Below, piece after piece: positions 1 to 10,276 of a DNA stretch of 47,384 nucleotides. This DNA comes from an uncultured Enterocloster sp. (GTDB taxonomy: Bacteria > Bacillota > Clostridia > Lachnospirales > Lachnospiraceae), in the NCBI GenBank assembly GCA_944384065.1, contig CALWRY010000011.1, forward strand, positions 1 to 47,384, given 5' to 3'. The translations under genes and the position numbers were made by a program. How positions within the stretch are numbered: the first letter of the stretch is position 1; each line of letters begins with the position of its first letter. The notes under the pieces are model-generated. The model did no database searches and was not told the DNA's origin. It saw only the letters and a program-made list of their open reading frames with translations.

Positions 1-128
1 AAACGTTTATTGACTATGCAAAAAAGGCAAAGGGAATATTGAAGCTCAACGATCAAGAAGCAGATGCCTTAATAAAGCATCATAAACGGAAAATTGCCAT
101 GGCTATAAAAGAAGGCCAGAAAAAATAA
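1..128 (+). CDS. C-terminal fragment of an unrecognised protein
   Basis: An open frame enters from the left edge and ends at the TAA at 126-128, giving about 41 residues. They are rich in Lys and Ala and strongly basic at the end (a run of Lys/Arg/His, then IKEGQKK). I do not recognise a family. The stretch is clearly more AT-rich than clpB, so it may have a different history. It is followed directly by a strong terminator, which supports a real gene end here. Confidence 0.5.
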   Translation, partial: TFIDYAKKAKGILKLNDQEADALIKHHKRKIAMAIKEGQKK

Positions 129-130
129 GG

Positions 131-176
131 AGAACGCTCATGATTCAACAATTGAGAATCATGAGCGTTCTTTTAG
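131..176 (+). terminator. Strong intrinsic terminator after the left-edge gene
   Basis: A perfect 16-bp inverted repeat pairs 131-146 with 156-171 around a 9-nt loop and is followed by TTTTA. It starts 2 nt after the TAA of the fragment. The A-rich stretch upstream would also let it work for minus-strand transcripts. The remaining DNA from 177 to about 310 is AT-rich and holds nothing else I can support. Confidence 0.85.
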
Positions 177-310
177 TAGCACCTGTTTGTCAGCCGTTAA
201 ATTAGTATGTTTTTAATACTTCCTTATCGGCGTTCACCAAACCGGGAGGGCTTTTTATTATCAAGCAAGGTCAAGGAATTTTCGTATTTGGCAAAAAAAA
301 TTGAAAGAAG

Positions 311-353
311 CTAGCACTCAACCCTTGACTTGGCTAACAATATGTGTTATATT
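311..353 (+). promoter_or_regulatory. clpB promoter with degenerate CIRCE (HrcA) element
   Basis: A sigma-A promoter reads TTGACT (325-330), 17-nt spacer, TATATT (348-353). Overlapping its -35 is CTAGCACTC (311-319), N9, CTTGGCTAA (329-337). The CIRCE consensus is TTAGCACTC-N9-GAGTGCTAA; the left arm matches 8 of 9, the right arm 5 of 9, with the exact 9-nt spacing. Placement over a chaperone-gene promoter is typical of HrcA control. The weak right arm is the main doubt. Confidence 0.6.
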
Positions 354-390
354 ACGACTAGAACAAAGAAACAATCCATGATTCCAAGGC

Positions 391-426
391 CCGCCCGGGA
401 GATCCGCAGGTGATTTTCCCGGGCGG
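391..426 (+). promoter_or_regulatory. GC-rich hairpin in the clpB leader
   Basis: A perfect 10-bp stem, CCGCCCGGGA (391-400) with its complement (417-426), lies in the transcribed leader and ends about 10 nt before the clpB ribosome binding site (AAAGGGG near 436-442). There is no T-run, so it is not a normal terminator. It could affect translation or mRNA stability. Confidence 0.5.
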
Positions 427-450
427 ACCTGAGAGAAAGGGGAATGGTCA

Positions 451-3039
<2,589 letters not shown>

Positions 3040-3040
3040 A

Positions 3041-3128
3041 TTGACAATTTCATTTATAGAAATACAATTGTAAATATAATAAATTGGCACAAATTTCAGT
3101 TGAAAACAGGAACAGCCGGTGCTATAAT
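3041..3128 (+). promoter_or_regulatory. Two sigma-A promoters upstream of the DUF4250 gene
   Basis: The better one is TTGAAA (3100-3105), 17 nt, TATAAT (3123-3128). A second candidate further up is TTGACA (3041-3046), 16 nt, TACAAT (3063-3068), starting 2 nt after the clpB stop. Both point at the small gene at 3176. Confidence 0.7.
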
Positions 3129-3175
3129 CGTTTTCGATTAAAATAGAGAGACAGCAGGAGAAAGCAGGCGAAGAG

Positions 3176-3355
3176 ATGAACGGTATTCCAAAAGATCCGG
3201 TTATTTTGTTGAGCTATGTGAATACACAGCTTCGTGACAACTACCCCTCATTAGACGAGATGTGCCGGGCCCTGGATGTGGATCCGGGCAGCATCGAGTC
3301 CGTGCTGGCCGGCATCGGCTGCACATATGAACCGGCGAGAAACTGTTTTCGTTGA
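3176..3355 (+). CDS. DUF4250 small protein
   Basis: A 59-residue protein starting MNGIPKDPVILLSYVNTQ and continuing with the LRDNYPSLDEMC pattern, which I recognise as the DUF4250 family of short Firmicutes proteins. Function is unknown. The sequence looks like a small helical domain: a DPV-LLS-VNT opening, a central PSL-EMCRALDVD helix, and a GIGCTYE end. An AGGAG lies at 3156-3160, rather far from the ATG, with a weaker AGGCGAAGAG nearer. It has its own strong promoter and terminator, so it is a single-gene unit and not part of the pilus operon. Confidence 0.85.
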   Translation: MNGIPKDPVILLSYVNTQLRDNYPSLDEMCRALDVDPGSIESVLAGIGCTYEPARNCFR

Positions 3356-3378
3356 CGAATTTGACCATGTATTATGAC

Positions 3379-3423
3379 AACCGGCTTTGCCTGATTTGGA
3401 CCAGGCGGAGCCGGTTTTCTTTT
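3379..3423 (+). terminator. Intrinsic terminator after DUF4250 gene
   Basis: A 15-bp stem with two G-T pairs (3379-3393 with 3402-3416) and an 8-nt loop, followed by a T-rich run (TTTTCTTTT). It stands only 37 nt upstream of the pilC start, with no good promoter in between. Confidence 0.88.
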
Positions 3424-3424
3424 G

Positions 3425-3438
3425 CCGGCAATTGCCGG
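3425..3438 (+). repeat. 14-bp perfect palindrome before pilC
   Basis: CCGGCAATTGCCGG is a perfect palindrome between the DUF4250 terminator and the pilC ribosome binding site. It could be a protein-binding site or a short RNA hairpin (5-bp stem, AATT loop). No promoter hexamers are visible beside it. Confidence 0.45.
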
Positions 3439-3459
3439 GGCTGAGTGGGGGAGAAGCAG

Positions 3460-4644
3460 ATGCCGCTGTATCGGTATAAGGCGAAAACCATGGAGGGAAA
3501 GATCTGCCGCGGCAGGATGGGGGCGCCTACGGACAGAGAGCTGTTCAAGCGTCTGGAGGGGCAGGGACTGTACTGCCTGGCGTGGCAGGAAGAGGGCTCC
3601 GATGTTTTTCAGGGCCGCACGCTGCGCGCAGGATCGCTGGTGCCATTTTGCAGGCAGATGTCGGCGATGCTGGGCGCGGGCGTTCCGCTGCCGGAAATCC
3701 TGGAGGTAAGCAGCCGGATGGCTGCGGACGGCCGCCAGAAGGAAATCCTTCTGCAGATCAAGGACGCAGTCTACAGGGGACTCACTCTGTCGGAGGCAAT
3801 GGAGGGCTCCGGGGCCTTTCCGCCTCTTCTCGTACATATGGTCCGGGCGGGAGAGGCAGGCGGAGGACTTGACGGGATCTTTCAAAGAATGGCGGAATAC
3901 TATGAAAGGCAGCACGAACTTCGGGGAAAGCTCTGTACAGCGATGATTTATCCGTTGATCCTGTTGATTGTAACGGCTCTGGTATCTTTATTTCTCGCAG
4001 TGGAGGTTTTGCCCCAATTCGCCTCTCTTTTGGAGGGCCAGCCCCTTCCCTGGATTACAAGGCTCCTTCTGGGAGCGGGAAGGTATCTGAAAGAGGGAGG
4101 AATTGGATATCTTTTGGCGGCTTTGCCGGCAGCGGTTATGGCGGTTGGTATTTTCCGGATTCCTTCTGTACGTCTTGCGGCGGACCGCCTTCTACTTTGT
4201 ATCCCGATAATTGGAAAATTGCTGAAAACCATAGATGCCTTCCGCTTTGCGCAGACATTCGCCATGCTCTATGGAAAGGGAGCGGATGTTCTGGAATCCC
4301 TGGAGCTGACCGGCCAGGTTATGGGCAATTCCTTCATACGCAAATCCGTAGAGAACGTGGAGGAGGAACTGAAAAGAGGCCGGCTTCTCTCTCAGGCCTT
4401 AAAAGAGGCGGACGTATTTCCTCCGGTTTTAGCCGCCATGGCTGCAGCGGGAGAGGAATCGGGATGTCTGGAGCAGATGCTGGAGAAGGCGGGGACTTAT
4501 TATGAAAAAGAGGGGGAGGAAGCGGTGAACCGGCTCGCCGCCCTGTTTGAGCCGGCGGTGATTCTTGTGATGGCCTTTGTGGTGGGAAGCGTGGTCCTGT
4601 CCGTGATGCTGCCGGCAGCCGGCGTGTATTCCTCCATGCTTTGA
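3460..4644 (+). CDS. pilC: Type IV pilus inner-membrane platform protein PilC (GspF family)
   Basis: Polytopic membrane platform that couples the PilB ATPase to pilin insertion. The 394 residues hold two T2SF repeats, the first starting at FCRQMSAMLGAGVPL and the second at FAQTFAMLYGKGADVLE, with hydrophobic segments in the middle (LILLIVTALVSLFLAVEVL, then LLAALPAAVMAVGIF) and at the C-terminus (VILVMAFVVGSVVLSVML). The open frame extends to a GTG at 3445, but I chose ATG 3460. A GGGGGAG lies just ahead of it, and MPLYRYKAK is the usual family start. It is the first gene of a tightly packed run to 7983; the next gene follows 13 nt later. Confidence 0.92.
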   Translation: MPLYRYKAKTMEGKICRGRMGAPTDRELFKRLEGQGLYCLAWQEEGSDVFQGRTLRAGSLVPFCRQMSAMLGAGVPLPEILEVSSRMAADGRQKEILLQIKDAVYRGLTLSEAMEGSGAFPPLLVHMVRAGEAGGGLDGIFQRMAEYYERQHELRGKLCTAMIYPLILLIVTALVSLFLAVEVLPQFASLLEGQPLPWITRLLLGAGRYLKEGGIGYLLAALPAAVMAVGIFRIPSVRLAADRLLLCIPIIGKLLKTIDAFRFAQTFAMLYGKGADVLESLELTGQVMGNSFIRKSVENVEEELKRGRLLSQALKEADVFPPVLAAMAAAGEESGCLEQMLEKAGTYYEKEGEEAVNRLAALFEPAVILVMAFVVGSVVLSVMLPAAGVYSSML

Positions 4645-4657
4645 GAAAGGAGAAGGG

Positions 4658-6007
4658 ATGAGACACTACCTTTGCCTGGACGACGGGGTGTTGGCGTATT
4701 TGGGAGTAAAAGGCAGCCGTACGGCTATTTTGGGAAAACGGAGACGGGCGGTGATCCGCAGCGAACACCCGGCAGAGGAGCCGGAGGACTGGGAGGACGC
4801 TGTGAAGGGGATGGCGGAAAAATGGGGCCTTGGAGGCAGAGCGGTGACGCTGTTTTTGGGCTCCGGGGTAAGATGGATCTCCTTTCCTGTCCCCTGGGGT
4901 TCTTTGGGGCAGCAGCGGCGCATGGCGGAAACTATGTTTCTGGCCAGGGAGGAGGAGGGAGAGTGGGAGGCTTCGGTTCATATTTGCCGGGACAGAAGGA
5001 AAAAGAAGGCCTGGGGGATTGTGTGCTATGCAAAAAGGGAAATGCTGGATAAGCTTCGGGGCATTCTGGAGGACGCGGGAATCCGCAGGGTAAAGATTAT
5101 TCCACGGATAGGAGCGCTGGCCCTTCTGGCTGGGAATACGGAGCAGGGGATTCCGCTGCTGTGCATGGATCTGCGTCGGAACTATGTGGGACTGTATGGA
5201 ATCTGGAAGGGCGGCTGCGTCTGTCTGGAAAAGCCGCTATTTTGTCCTAAGCGGTTTATCCAAATGGGCGGGGAGAAAATATTGTGGGAGGAAATTGCCG
5301 GTTTGGCGGAAAAGACGGCAGGCGGCATGGGGGAATGGGAAAAGCCGGAGGTGATCGTTCTCAACCGGCCTTACGGCTCCGGCGCAAAAGAGGCGCCCTC
5401 CTTTTTCCAGGAAAAGCTGAAAATTCCCTGCCGGTCCGTGGACTTGAGCAGGGAGCTGTACCTGTTTAAGGGGAATCCTGGCAGAAGGATTGGGGCCTTC
5501 CGTCCCCTGAGGCCTGCAAAGAGGAGACCAGGGGGAGCTTGGACAGCATTTATTTTGTGCAATGGTCTGGCGGCAGTTGCGGTGTCCGCCTTTTTCTTGT
5601 TTCAGAGCCGGAAAACGGCAGCCGATCTGTACCGGCTGCAAATGGAATACACGGGCAGCAAAAGGGAGACAGAGCAGGCAGCATATCAGGCGCAAATTGC
5701 AAAAGACCTGGATAAATGCTACGGGAAAAACGGAACCTTGCTGCGGGGATTTTCACGGCTGCAGGAGGAGTTGGGTGACAGGGGGATGGTGACGGCTGTC
5801 CGGTACAGCCGGGAGTCGGGAATCCTGACTGTCCGCGTGCTGACGGAGGATCCGGGAAGTATGCCGGATATGGAAGAGGGCCTGCGGGCAGCCGGGGATT
5901 TTATACAGGTGTCCCACCGCATGTGGCAGAGGGATGAGGAAACCGGCCGGATCCTGGGGTGGCTGGAATTGAAGCTGTGGGAGGGAGCGGAAGAATATGG
6001 GGAATGA
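4658..6007 (+). CDS. PilM-PilN-like fusion protein of the pilus alignment complex
   Basis: A 449-residue protein at the place where pilM and pilN are expected. Residues 1 to about 285 are soluble and resemble the actin-like PilM/GspL fold (an opening LCLDDG, and CMDLRRNYVGLYG near the middle). A basic stretch is followed by one membrane segment at about 294-313 and then a charged coiled-coil region and small C-terminal domain, which is the PilN layout. So one polypeptide seems to carry both roles, cytoplasmic PilM and membrane PilN, as GspL does in type II secretion. Similarity is weak and rests mainly on topology and gene order. The start has AAGGAGAAGGG directly upstream. The 3' end overlaps the next gene by 11 nt. 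Confidence 0.65.
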   Translation: MRHYLCLDDGVLAYLGVKGSRTAILGKRRRAVIRSEHPAEEPEDWEDAVKGMAEKWGLGGRAVTLFLGSGVRWISFPVPWGSLGQQRRMAETMFLAREEEGEWEASVHICRDRRKKKAWGIVCYAKREMLDKLRGILEDAGIRRVKIIPRIGALALLAGNTEQGIPLLCMDLRRNYVGLYGIWKGGCVCLEKPLFCPKRFIQMGGEKILWEEIAGLAEKTAGGMGEWEKPEVIVLNRPYGSGAKEAPSFFQEKLKIPCRSVDLSRELYLFKGNPGRRIGAFRPLRPAKRRPGGAWTAFILCNGLAAVAVSAFFLFQSRKTAADLYRLQMEYTGSKRETEQAAYQAQIAKDLDKCYGKNGTLLRGFSRLQEELGDRGMVTAVRYSRESGILTVRVLTEDPGSMPDMEEGLRAAGDFIQVSHRMWQRDEETGRILGWLELKLWEGAEEYGE

Positions 6008-6533
6008 GAGATGGACAAGAGGCCGCCGCCTGACCAGCCGGGAGAGGATCCTTTTGGGGATTTTGATGATCCTTGTATTCTGGACAGCTGCCCTCCGGCT
6101 GGCGATTGAGCCCTATGGGGAGCTTAAGGAGGAACTTTGCCGCGCCCAGGAGGAACATCGAGGCCGGGAGTCTGCTTTTGGAGGACTGACCCGGACAGAA
6201 AGGGACAGGCTGGAACAAATAGAAGAAGGGCTTTATGAAGCGTTGGATACGGCCTTTATGGACAGGAGCCTTCAGCGCATGGCCGGGGAGGCGGGAGTAA
6301 GGATCCTGAAAATGGAGATCGGGAATCCGGAAAGGACGGAGACGGGGCTGGAAAAGACGCGGATTGCCGTGGATCTTCAGGCGGAGACGGCGGGGGAAAT
6401 GGAACAGCTGGCCGGGGCCATTGACAGCCAGGAGAAAAGTGTGTTTTTGACGGACTTTTCTGCAGAGCAGAATGAGACAGGCCAGTGGACGGGAAGAATG
6501 GAGGTGGTCTATTGCTATGTGCGGGAAAAATAA
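5997..6533 (+). CDS. PilO-like pilus alignment protein
   Basis: A 178-residue protein with a basic N-terminus, one membrane segment (about 17-36), a coiled coil (about 40-85) and a small C-terminal domain with alternating beta/alpha pattern. This is the PilO/GspM architecture, and it follows the PilM-PilN fusion as PilO normally follows PilN. It would dimerise with the PilN-like part outside the membrane. Primary similarity is too weak to stand alone. It overlaps the previous gene by 11 nt and the next by 17 nt. Confidence 0.6.
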   Translation: MGNERWTRGRRLTSRERILLGILMILVFWTAALRLAIEPYGELKEELCRAQEEHRGRESAFGGLTRTERDRLEQIEEGLYEALDTAFMDRSLQRMAGEAGVRILKMEIGNPERTETGLEKTRIAVDLQAETAGEMEQLAGAIDSQEKSVFLTDFSAEQNETGQWTGRMEVVYCYVREK

Positions 6534-6861
6534 CCGGAGAGGAAACCAGGGCTTTTCCCTGCTGGAGACAGTTGTGGGAATGGCGCTTATTTTTACGGTT
6601 TTATCGGGGTTCCTGCTGAGGATGGCGGCTGGGGAGAAGCTGCTCTTTCAGGAGACGGAAATGAGAAAAGGGCTGGAAATGGCGGGGCAGATGGCGCTGT
6701 CCGGCCTGGGAAACCTCACAGACGCATCCTTTTACATAGAATTCGTCCCGGAGTGCGGTGAGAAAAGAAACGATGAGATTGTGGAAGAATTTGCGATATA
6801 CAGAGCGGATGTACCCTGGGAGAACGGGGAGATTTCTCTGGAATTTTACAGCCATGAATGA
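6517..6861 (+). CDS. Minor prepilin with class III signal (N-methylation motif)
   Basis: A 114-residue prepilin. The leader ends in QG and cleavage would give FSLLETVVGMALIF..., with Glu at mature position 5 followed by the hydrophobic pilin helix. I place the start at ATG 6517, not at upstream starts in the same frame, because GGAGGTGG (6500-6507) lies 9 nt ahead and this gives a normal 12-residue basic leader. The body is short, so a minor pilin is more likely than the main one. It overlaps the PilO-like gene by 17 nt and the next gene by 8 nt. Confidence 0.82.
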   Translation: MCGKNNRRGNQGFSLLETVVGMALIFTVLSGFLLRMAAGEKLLFQETEMRKGLEMAGQMALSGLGNLTDASFYIEFVPECGEKRNDEIVEEFAIYRADVPWENGEISLEFYSHE

Positions 6862-7345
6862 GAAGCGGGAGGGCTTTACTCTTCTGGAGGCTGTCTTAAG
6901 CCTTGCGCTTCTCGCCGCGGCGGCAGTCTTTGCAGCCGGTATTTTCTCAGGCCAGCTCTCCCTCTTTGCCCGGCGGGGAAGGCTAGGGGACGCCCGTCTG
7001 CTGACGGAGCGGGTTGGATCCTTTCTGGATGAAACGCTGTCCTTTGGCTATGACTTTTCCGTGGATCCGGATGAGGCGGACGCCGTCTCTTATCGCCTTA
7101 TGGAAGAGCGGGGAGAGGTGCGGAGAAAATGGAAGGGTGGCGATTGGGAAGCGGGGAAATCGCTGGGGAGAGAAGACGGAATACAGGGGGAGGAAGGCAA
7201 AGAAGGCCTCAGGGTCCGGGTGGAATTTTTCGATCCGGAATACGGCAGGGTGAAGCTCAGAGTGGATATCCTGGACGGGGACAGCAGGGTTTACCGGGAG
7301 GAGAGGACGATTATTTCCCTGTATGAGGAAGGGGAGAGATTATGA
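6854..7345 (+). CDS. Minor prepilin (PilV/PilJ-like size)
   Basis: A 163-residue prepilin. A 7-residue leader MNEKREG is followed by FTLLEAVLSLALLAAAAVF, giving the G/F cleavage site, Glu at +5 and the pilin helix. An upstream in-frame start exists, but the leader length supports ATG 6854. The ATG lies inside the end of the preceding gene, so translation is probably coupled; no strong ribosome site is present. The mature part is highly charged, with a long acidic/Gly stretch near residues 90-120. Confidence 0.82.
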   Translation: MNEKREGFTLLEAVLSLALLAAAAVFAAGIFSGQLSLFARRGRLGDARLLTERVGSFLDETLSFGYDFSVDPDEADAVSYRLMEERGEVRRKWKGGDWEAGKSLGREDGIQGEEGKEGLRVRVEFFDPEYGRVKLRVDILDGDSRVYREERTIISLYEEGERL

Positions 7346-7983
7346 AAGACGGCGGCGGACGGGGAAATAAACAGGGAAGTACCGTGCTGTACGCGGTATT
7401 TCTGGCGGCCCTTCTGTCCATCCTGGCTGCAGGCTATGCGGCAGCGGATCTGGCGGATATGCGGGGACTTCAAAGGGAGATGCAGTATGCCCAGACCAAA
7501 GTGATGGCCAGAACCCTTCACAAATCCTTCTGCCAGGCGGTAAATGACGGGACATCGGCAGCCATGGGCCAGATCTGGGAAAACTTTGCGGAGGACTGCC
7601 GGAGAGCCTGCAGGGAGTATGAAAAATTTTTGGAGGAAGGGGAAGAAGAGGACTGGGAAACGTTTTTTAGAGAGAGGATGGAGGGAAAACGCTATATATT
7701 GCGGGGAAGCGGGAGAAGGGGAGAGCAGGAGGTGGAAATCGTTCTCTCAGCGGCGCCTCTTGGGGGCAGGGCCTTTGTCCATACCAGGGTAAGCGGGGGC
7801 GGAGAAGCGTTTGGCCTGGGAGGCGAGATACGCTTTGACAATGAAAGGGGCGAGCATTTAACACTTCCCGCTCCCGGGGAGGAGGCGGGCATGGAAATAT
7901 GCCTTACAGGCCAGCGGGTATATCGATATTGGAGAGAGCCATATACCACCGGAGAAGATGGGTTCCCCACAGGAGAAAGATGA
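7342..7983 (+). CDS. PilX-like accessory pilus protein without a prepilin motif
   Basis: A 213-residue protein sharing an ATGA overlap with the previous prepilin. The N-terminus is a short polar leader, then STVLYAVFLAALLSILAAGYAAADLAD, a pilin-like hydrophobic helix. The classic G/F-x4-E site is not present, so it may not be cut by the peptidase. This is the pattern of PilX/GspK-like genes that end minor pilin clusters. The body is rich in Glu and Arg. Its last 80 nt overlap the 3' end of the peptidase gene on the other strand; both reading frames look genuine. Confidence 0.6.
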   Translation: MKDGGGRGNKQGSTVLYAVFLAALLSILAAGYAAADLADMRGLQREMQYAQTKVMARTLHKSFCQAVNDGTSAAMGQIWENFAEDCRRACREYEKFLEEGEEEDWETFFRERMEGKRYILRGSGRRGEQEVEIVLSAAPLGGRAFVHTRVSGGGEAFGLGGEIRFDNERGEHLTLPAPGEEAGMEICLTGQRVYRYWREPYTTGEDGFPTGER

Positions 7984-8560
7984 CAAGGGATGCGCAGAAA
8001 AAGGGGGCCATGGGAATCCGCGTTTTAAGATCCGCCTTTCCCCGCAGCAGGGCTGGGGCGAACCAAAGCCCGGCCAATATGTAAGCCCCGAACAGGGCGG
8101 CAAGAGAGCGCAGGGGACCCAGAAAAAGCCCGCAGGCGGCCATGAGCTTGACGTCGCCCAGCCCTATGCCGCCGTGAGTGAGAAGCCGCAGCCCCAGGAG
8201 AGTTCCGCCGCAGATAAGGCAGCCGCTTAACCGTCCTGCAGGGGAGGGGAAAAGGCCGGCAGCCCCTGCAAAAACCGCGCACAGAGAGATGAGGGCGGGG
8301 ACGTGATCGGGGATGAGAAAGCAGGCGCTGTCCACGAGGGCGGCCTCCAGAAGGAGAGAGCAGACGGCGCAGGAGAGAAGGGAATAATACCCCGGCCCAT
8401 ACACGCCGCAGCACAAAAAGAATAAAAGGCAGGCCAACGGTTCCGGAGGGATGCGCAGGGCAGCTGCGTCCGGACAAAACAGGGGAATGACGGCCCTTAA
8501 CAGGCGTCCGGCCAGGATGCCCGCCAGCCCATATAGGACAGGAAAAGGAACAGAATTCAT
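7904..8560 (-). CDS. pilD: Short prepilin peptidase (A24 family)
   Basis: A membrane aspartyl protease of 218 residues that would cut the prepilins beside it. It has the two active-site signatures: D77 in DSACFLIPD, and D136 in GIGLGDVK (the GxGD motif). Most of the chain is hydrophobic. Usual PilD/ComC proteins have 240-290 residues with an N-terminal methylase region carrying two CxxC pairs in a cytoplasmic loop. Here that loop is missing and only a remnant of the first segment remains. The start at 8560 has GGGAGGT 7 nt ahead; upstream in-frame starts have no such site. It is the only minus-strand gene in the pilus locus and has its own promoter. Confidence 0.85.
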   Translation of the reverse strand: MNSVPFPVLYGLAGILAGRLLRAVIPLFCPDAAALRIPPEPLACLLFFLCCGVYGPGYYSLLSCAVCSLLLEAALVDSACFLIPDHVPALISLCAVFAGAAGLFPSPAGRLSGCLICGGTLLGLRLLTHGGIGLGDVKLMAACGLFLGPLRSLAALFGAYILAGLWFAPALLRGKADLKTRIPMAPFFCASLVIFLLWGTHLLRWYMALSNIDIPAGL

Positions 8561-8593
8561 TGGAAATACCTCCCGCTGCGATAAGCTGTGTCG

Positions 8594-8622
8594 AGTATAG
8601 CACGGGAGGAGGAAGGGGACAA
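8594..8622 (-). promoter_or_regulatory. Minus-strand promoter for the prepilin peptidase
   Basis: Read on the minus strand: TTGTCC (8622-8617), 17-nt spacer, TATACT (8599-8594), with an extended TG just before the -10. It drives pilD. Its -35 overlaps the region of the pilB ribosome binding site on the opposite strand. Confidence 0.65.
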
Positions 8623-8638
8623 GAGGGAGGATCAGGAG

Positions 8639-10258
8639 ATGATAGATGAGATGCTCGTAAAATCCGGGCGGATGACAAGAGAACAGCTCTCCCGTGCACA
8701 GGCGCTTATAGGAAACCGGAGGGAAAAGGAACGGCTCAAATTGCTTGCCGATCTGGGATATGCGTCGGAAGCAGAGATTATAGACTGCATCTGCCGCAAA
8801 GAGGGAGGAGAGCCGGTGAATCTGGAGAAGATATCCGTGGATTCGCGCGCGGCAGCCCTTCTTCCGGCCTCCTTTGCCAGGGAGCACTGCCTTCTCCCCC
8901 TTGCCATGAAGGAGGAGGAGCTTTTGGTTGCGTCGCCTTTTTGGACCGACCGGGATGTGCTGGACGAGGCGGCTGTGCTTGCGGGGACGCAGGTGAGAGG
9001 CGTTCCGGCGCCGCTTCCCCACTTAAAGAGGGCGATTGAAAGGGCATATGGGAGGAAAACAGAGGAGGAGACCCAGGCGGAGGCAAAATCCGCCCCTCTG
9101 ATCCGCATGGTCAACGGGATGATAGAGGATGCCTATAAGAGAAATGCCAGCGATATCCATGTGGAGCCCGGCAAGGAGCAGCTTGCGGTATATTTTCGGA
9201 TCAACGGCGACCGGATCCTTGTCAAAGCGCTGGAGCTTTCCTGGCACAGCCCGGTGGTTACGCGGCTGAAGCTTATGGCCGGGATGGATATCGCCTGCAA
9301 GCGCCTCCCCCAGGACGGGAAATATCACTATGAGAGGGGCGGCATCGTCACGGATCTGCGGATATCCTCCCTGCCCACAATCTATGGGGAAAAGATTGCC
9401 CTGCGGCTTCTGGGGGACAACCGCGATCCGGAGCTTATGGATCTGAGAAGGCTTGGAATGGGGAAAGAGCAGAGGGAGAGCTTTGAGCGGATGCTTCGGG
9501 CACCTTATGGGCTGATTCTGGTTACCGGCCCTACGGGCAGCGGAAAATCCACCACTCTGTACGCGGCGCTGAACCGCCTGGCTTCCGGCAATATCAATAT
9601 TATAACCGTGGAGGATCCGGTCGAAAAATTGATTCCGGGCATTACCCAGGTGCAGATTAATCCAAAAGCAGGCCTGACCTTTGCCTCGGCCCTGCGATCC
9701 ATTCTCCGTCAGGATCCGGACGTGATTATGGTGGGGGAGATGCGGGACGAGGAGACCGTGTCCATCGGCGTGCGCGCCGCGATCACCGGCCATCGGGTAT
9801 TTTCCACCCTGCATACAGGGGACTGCGCATCCGCGATCCTGCGCCTTCGCAGTATGGGGGTGCCCTCCTATCTGATTGCGGATGCCCTGACAGGAGTGGT
9901 GGCCCAGAGACTTATAAAGCTTCTCTGCCCACACTGCAGGCGAAGGGAGAAGGCGGACAGCCGGCAGAAAAGAGCATTTAAAAGGCTGACCGGACAGGAG
10001 ACGGAGTATGTCTGGAGGGCGCATGGGTGCGGGCAGTGCGGGGGAACAGGTTACATCCGCCGCAGAGCGGTCTATGAGATGATGGAGGCGGATCGGAATA
10101 TAAAGGAAATGATCCGGGAAGGCGCAGGGACTGCGGATCTGCGCCTTTATCAGAGAAAGAAGGGAATGGCTTCTCTGGATGCCTATGCGGCAGAGATGCT
10201 GCTTGCAGGGGAGACCGACATAGAGGAAGCGGAGAAGATCATTTACTCCGCCCAGTGA
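8639..10258 (+). CDS. pilB: Type IV pilus assembly ATPase PilB
   Basis: Hexameric cytoplasmic motor that powers pilus extension. The 539 residues contain an N-terminal GspE-N-like domain (about 1-140); Walker A GPTGSGKS (297-304); an Asp box (ITVEDPVEKLIPG); Walker B near DPDVIMVGEMRDEET; and a His box (TGHRVFSTLHTGD). A zinc site is formed by two CxxC pairs (C430/C433 and C464/C467), which marks assembly ATPases and is not found in PilT. The frame runs up to a GTG at 8588, but ATG 8639 has GAGGGAGG about 8 nt ahead. The main pilin follows after 18 nt. No clear plus-strand promoter is visible, so it may depend on read-through from the pilC run. Confidence 0.95.
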   Translation: MIDEMLVKSGRMTREQLSRAQALIGNRREKERLKLLADLGYASEAEIIDCICRKEGGEPVNLEKISVDSRAAALLPASFAREHCLLPLAMKEEELLVASPFWTDRDVLDEAAVLAGTQVRGVPAPLPHLKRAIERAYGRKTEEETQAEAKSAPLIRMVNGMIEDAYKRNASDIHVEPGKEQLAVYFRINGDRILVKALELSWHSPVVTRLKLMAGMDIACKRLPQDGKYHYERGGIVTDLRISSLPTIYGEKIALRLLGDNRDPELMDLRRLGMGKEQRESFERMLRAPYGLILVTGPTGSGKSTTLYAALNRLASGNINIITVEDPVEKLIPGITQVQINPKAGLTFASALRSILRQDPDVIMVGEMRDEETVSIGVRAAITGHRVFSTLHTGDCASAILRLRSMGVPSYLIADALTGVVAQRLIKLLCPHCRRREKADSRQKRAFKRLTGQETEYVWRAHGCGQCGGTGYIRRRAVYEMMEADRNIKEMIREGAGTADLRLYQRKKGMASLDAYAAEMLLAGETDIEEAEKIIYSAQ

Positions 10259-10276
10259 TTTCAAAGGAGGAATATT

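Noticed and set aside
268..300. AGGTCAAGG as a CtsR site upstream of clpB
   Set aside because: Only one half-site matches; the second heptad is not at the 3-nt spacing CtsR needs.
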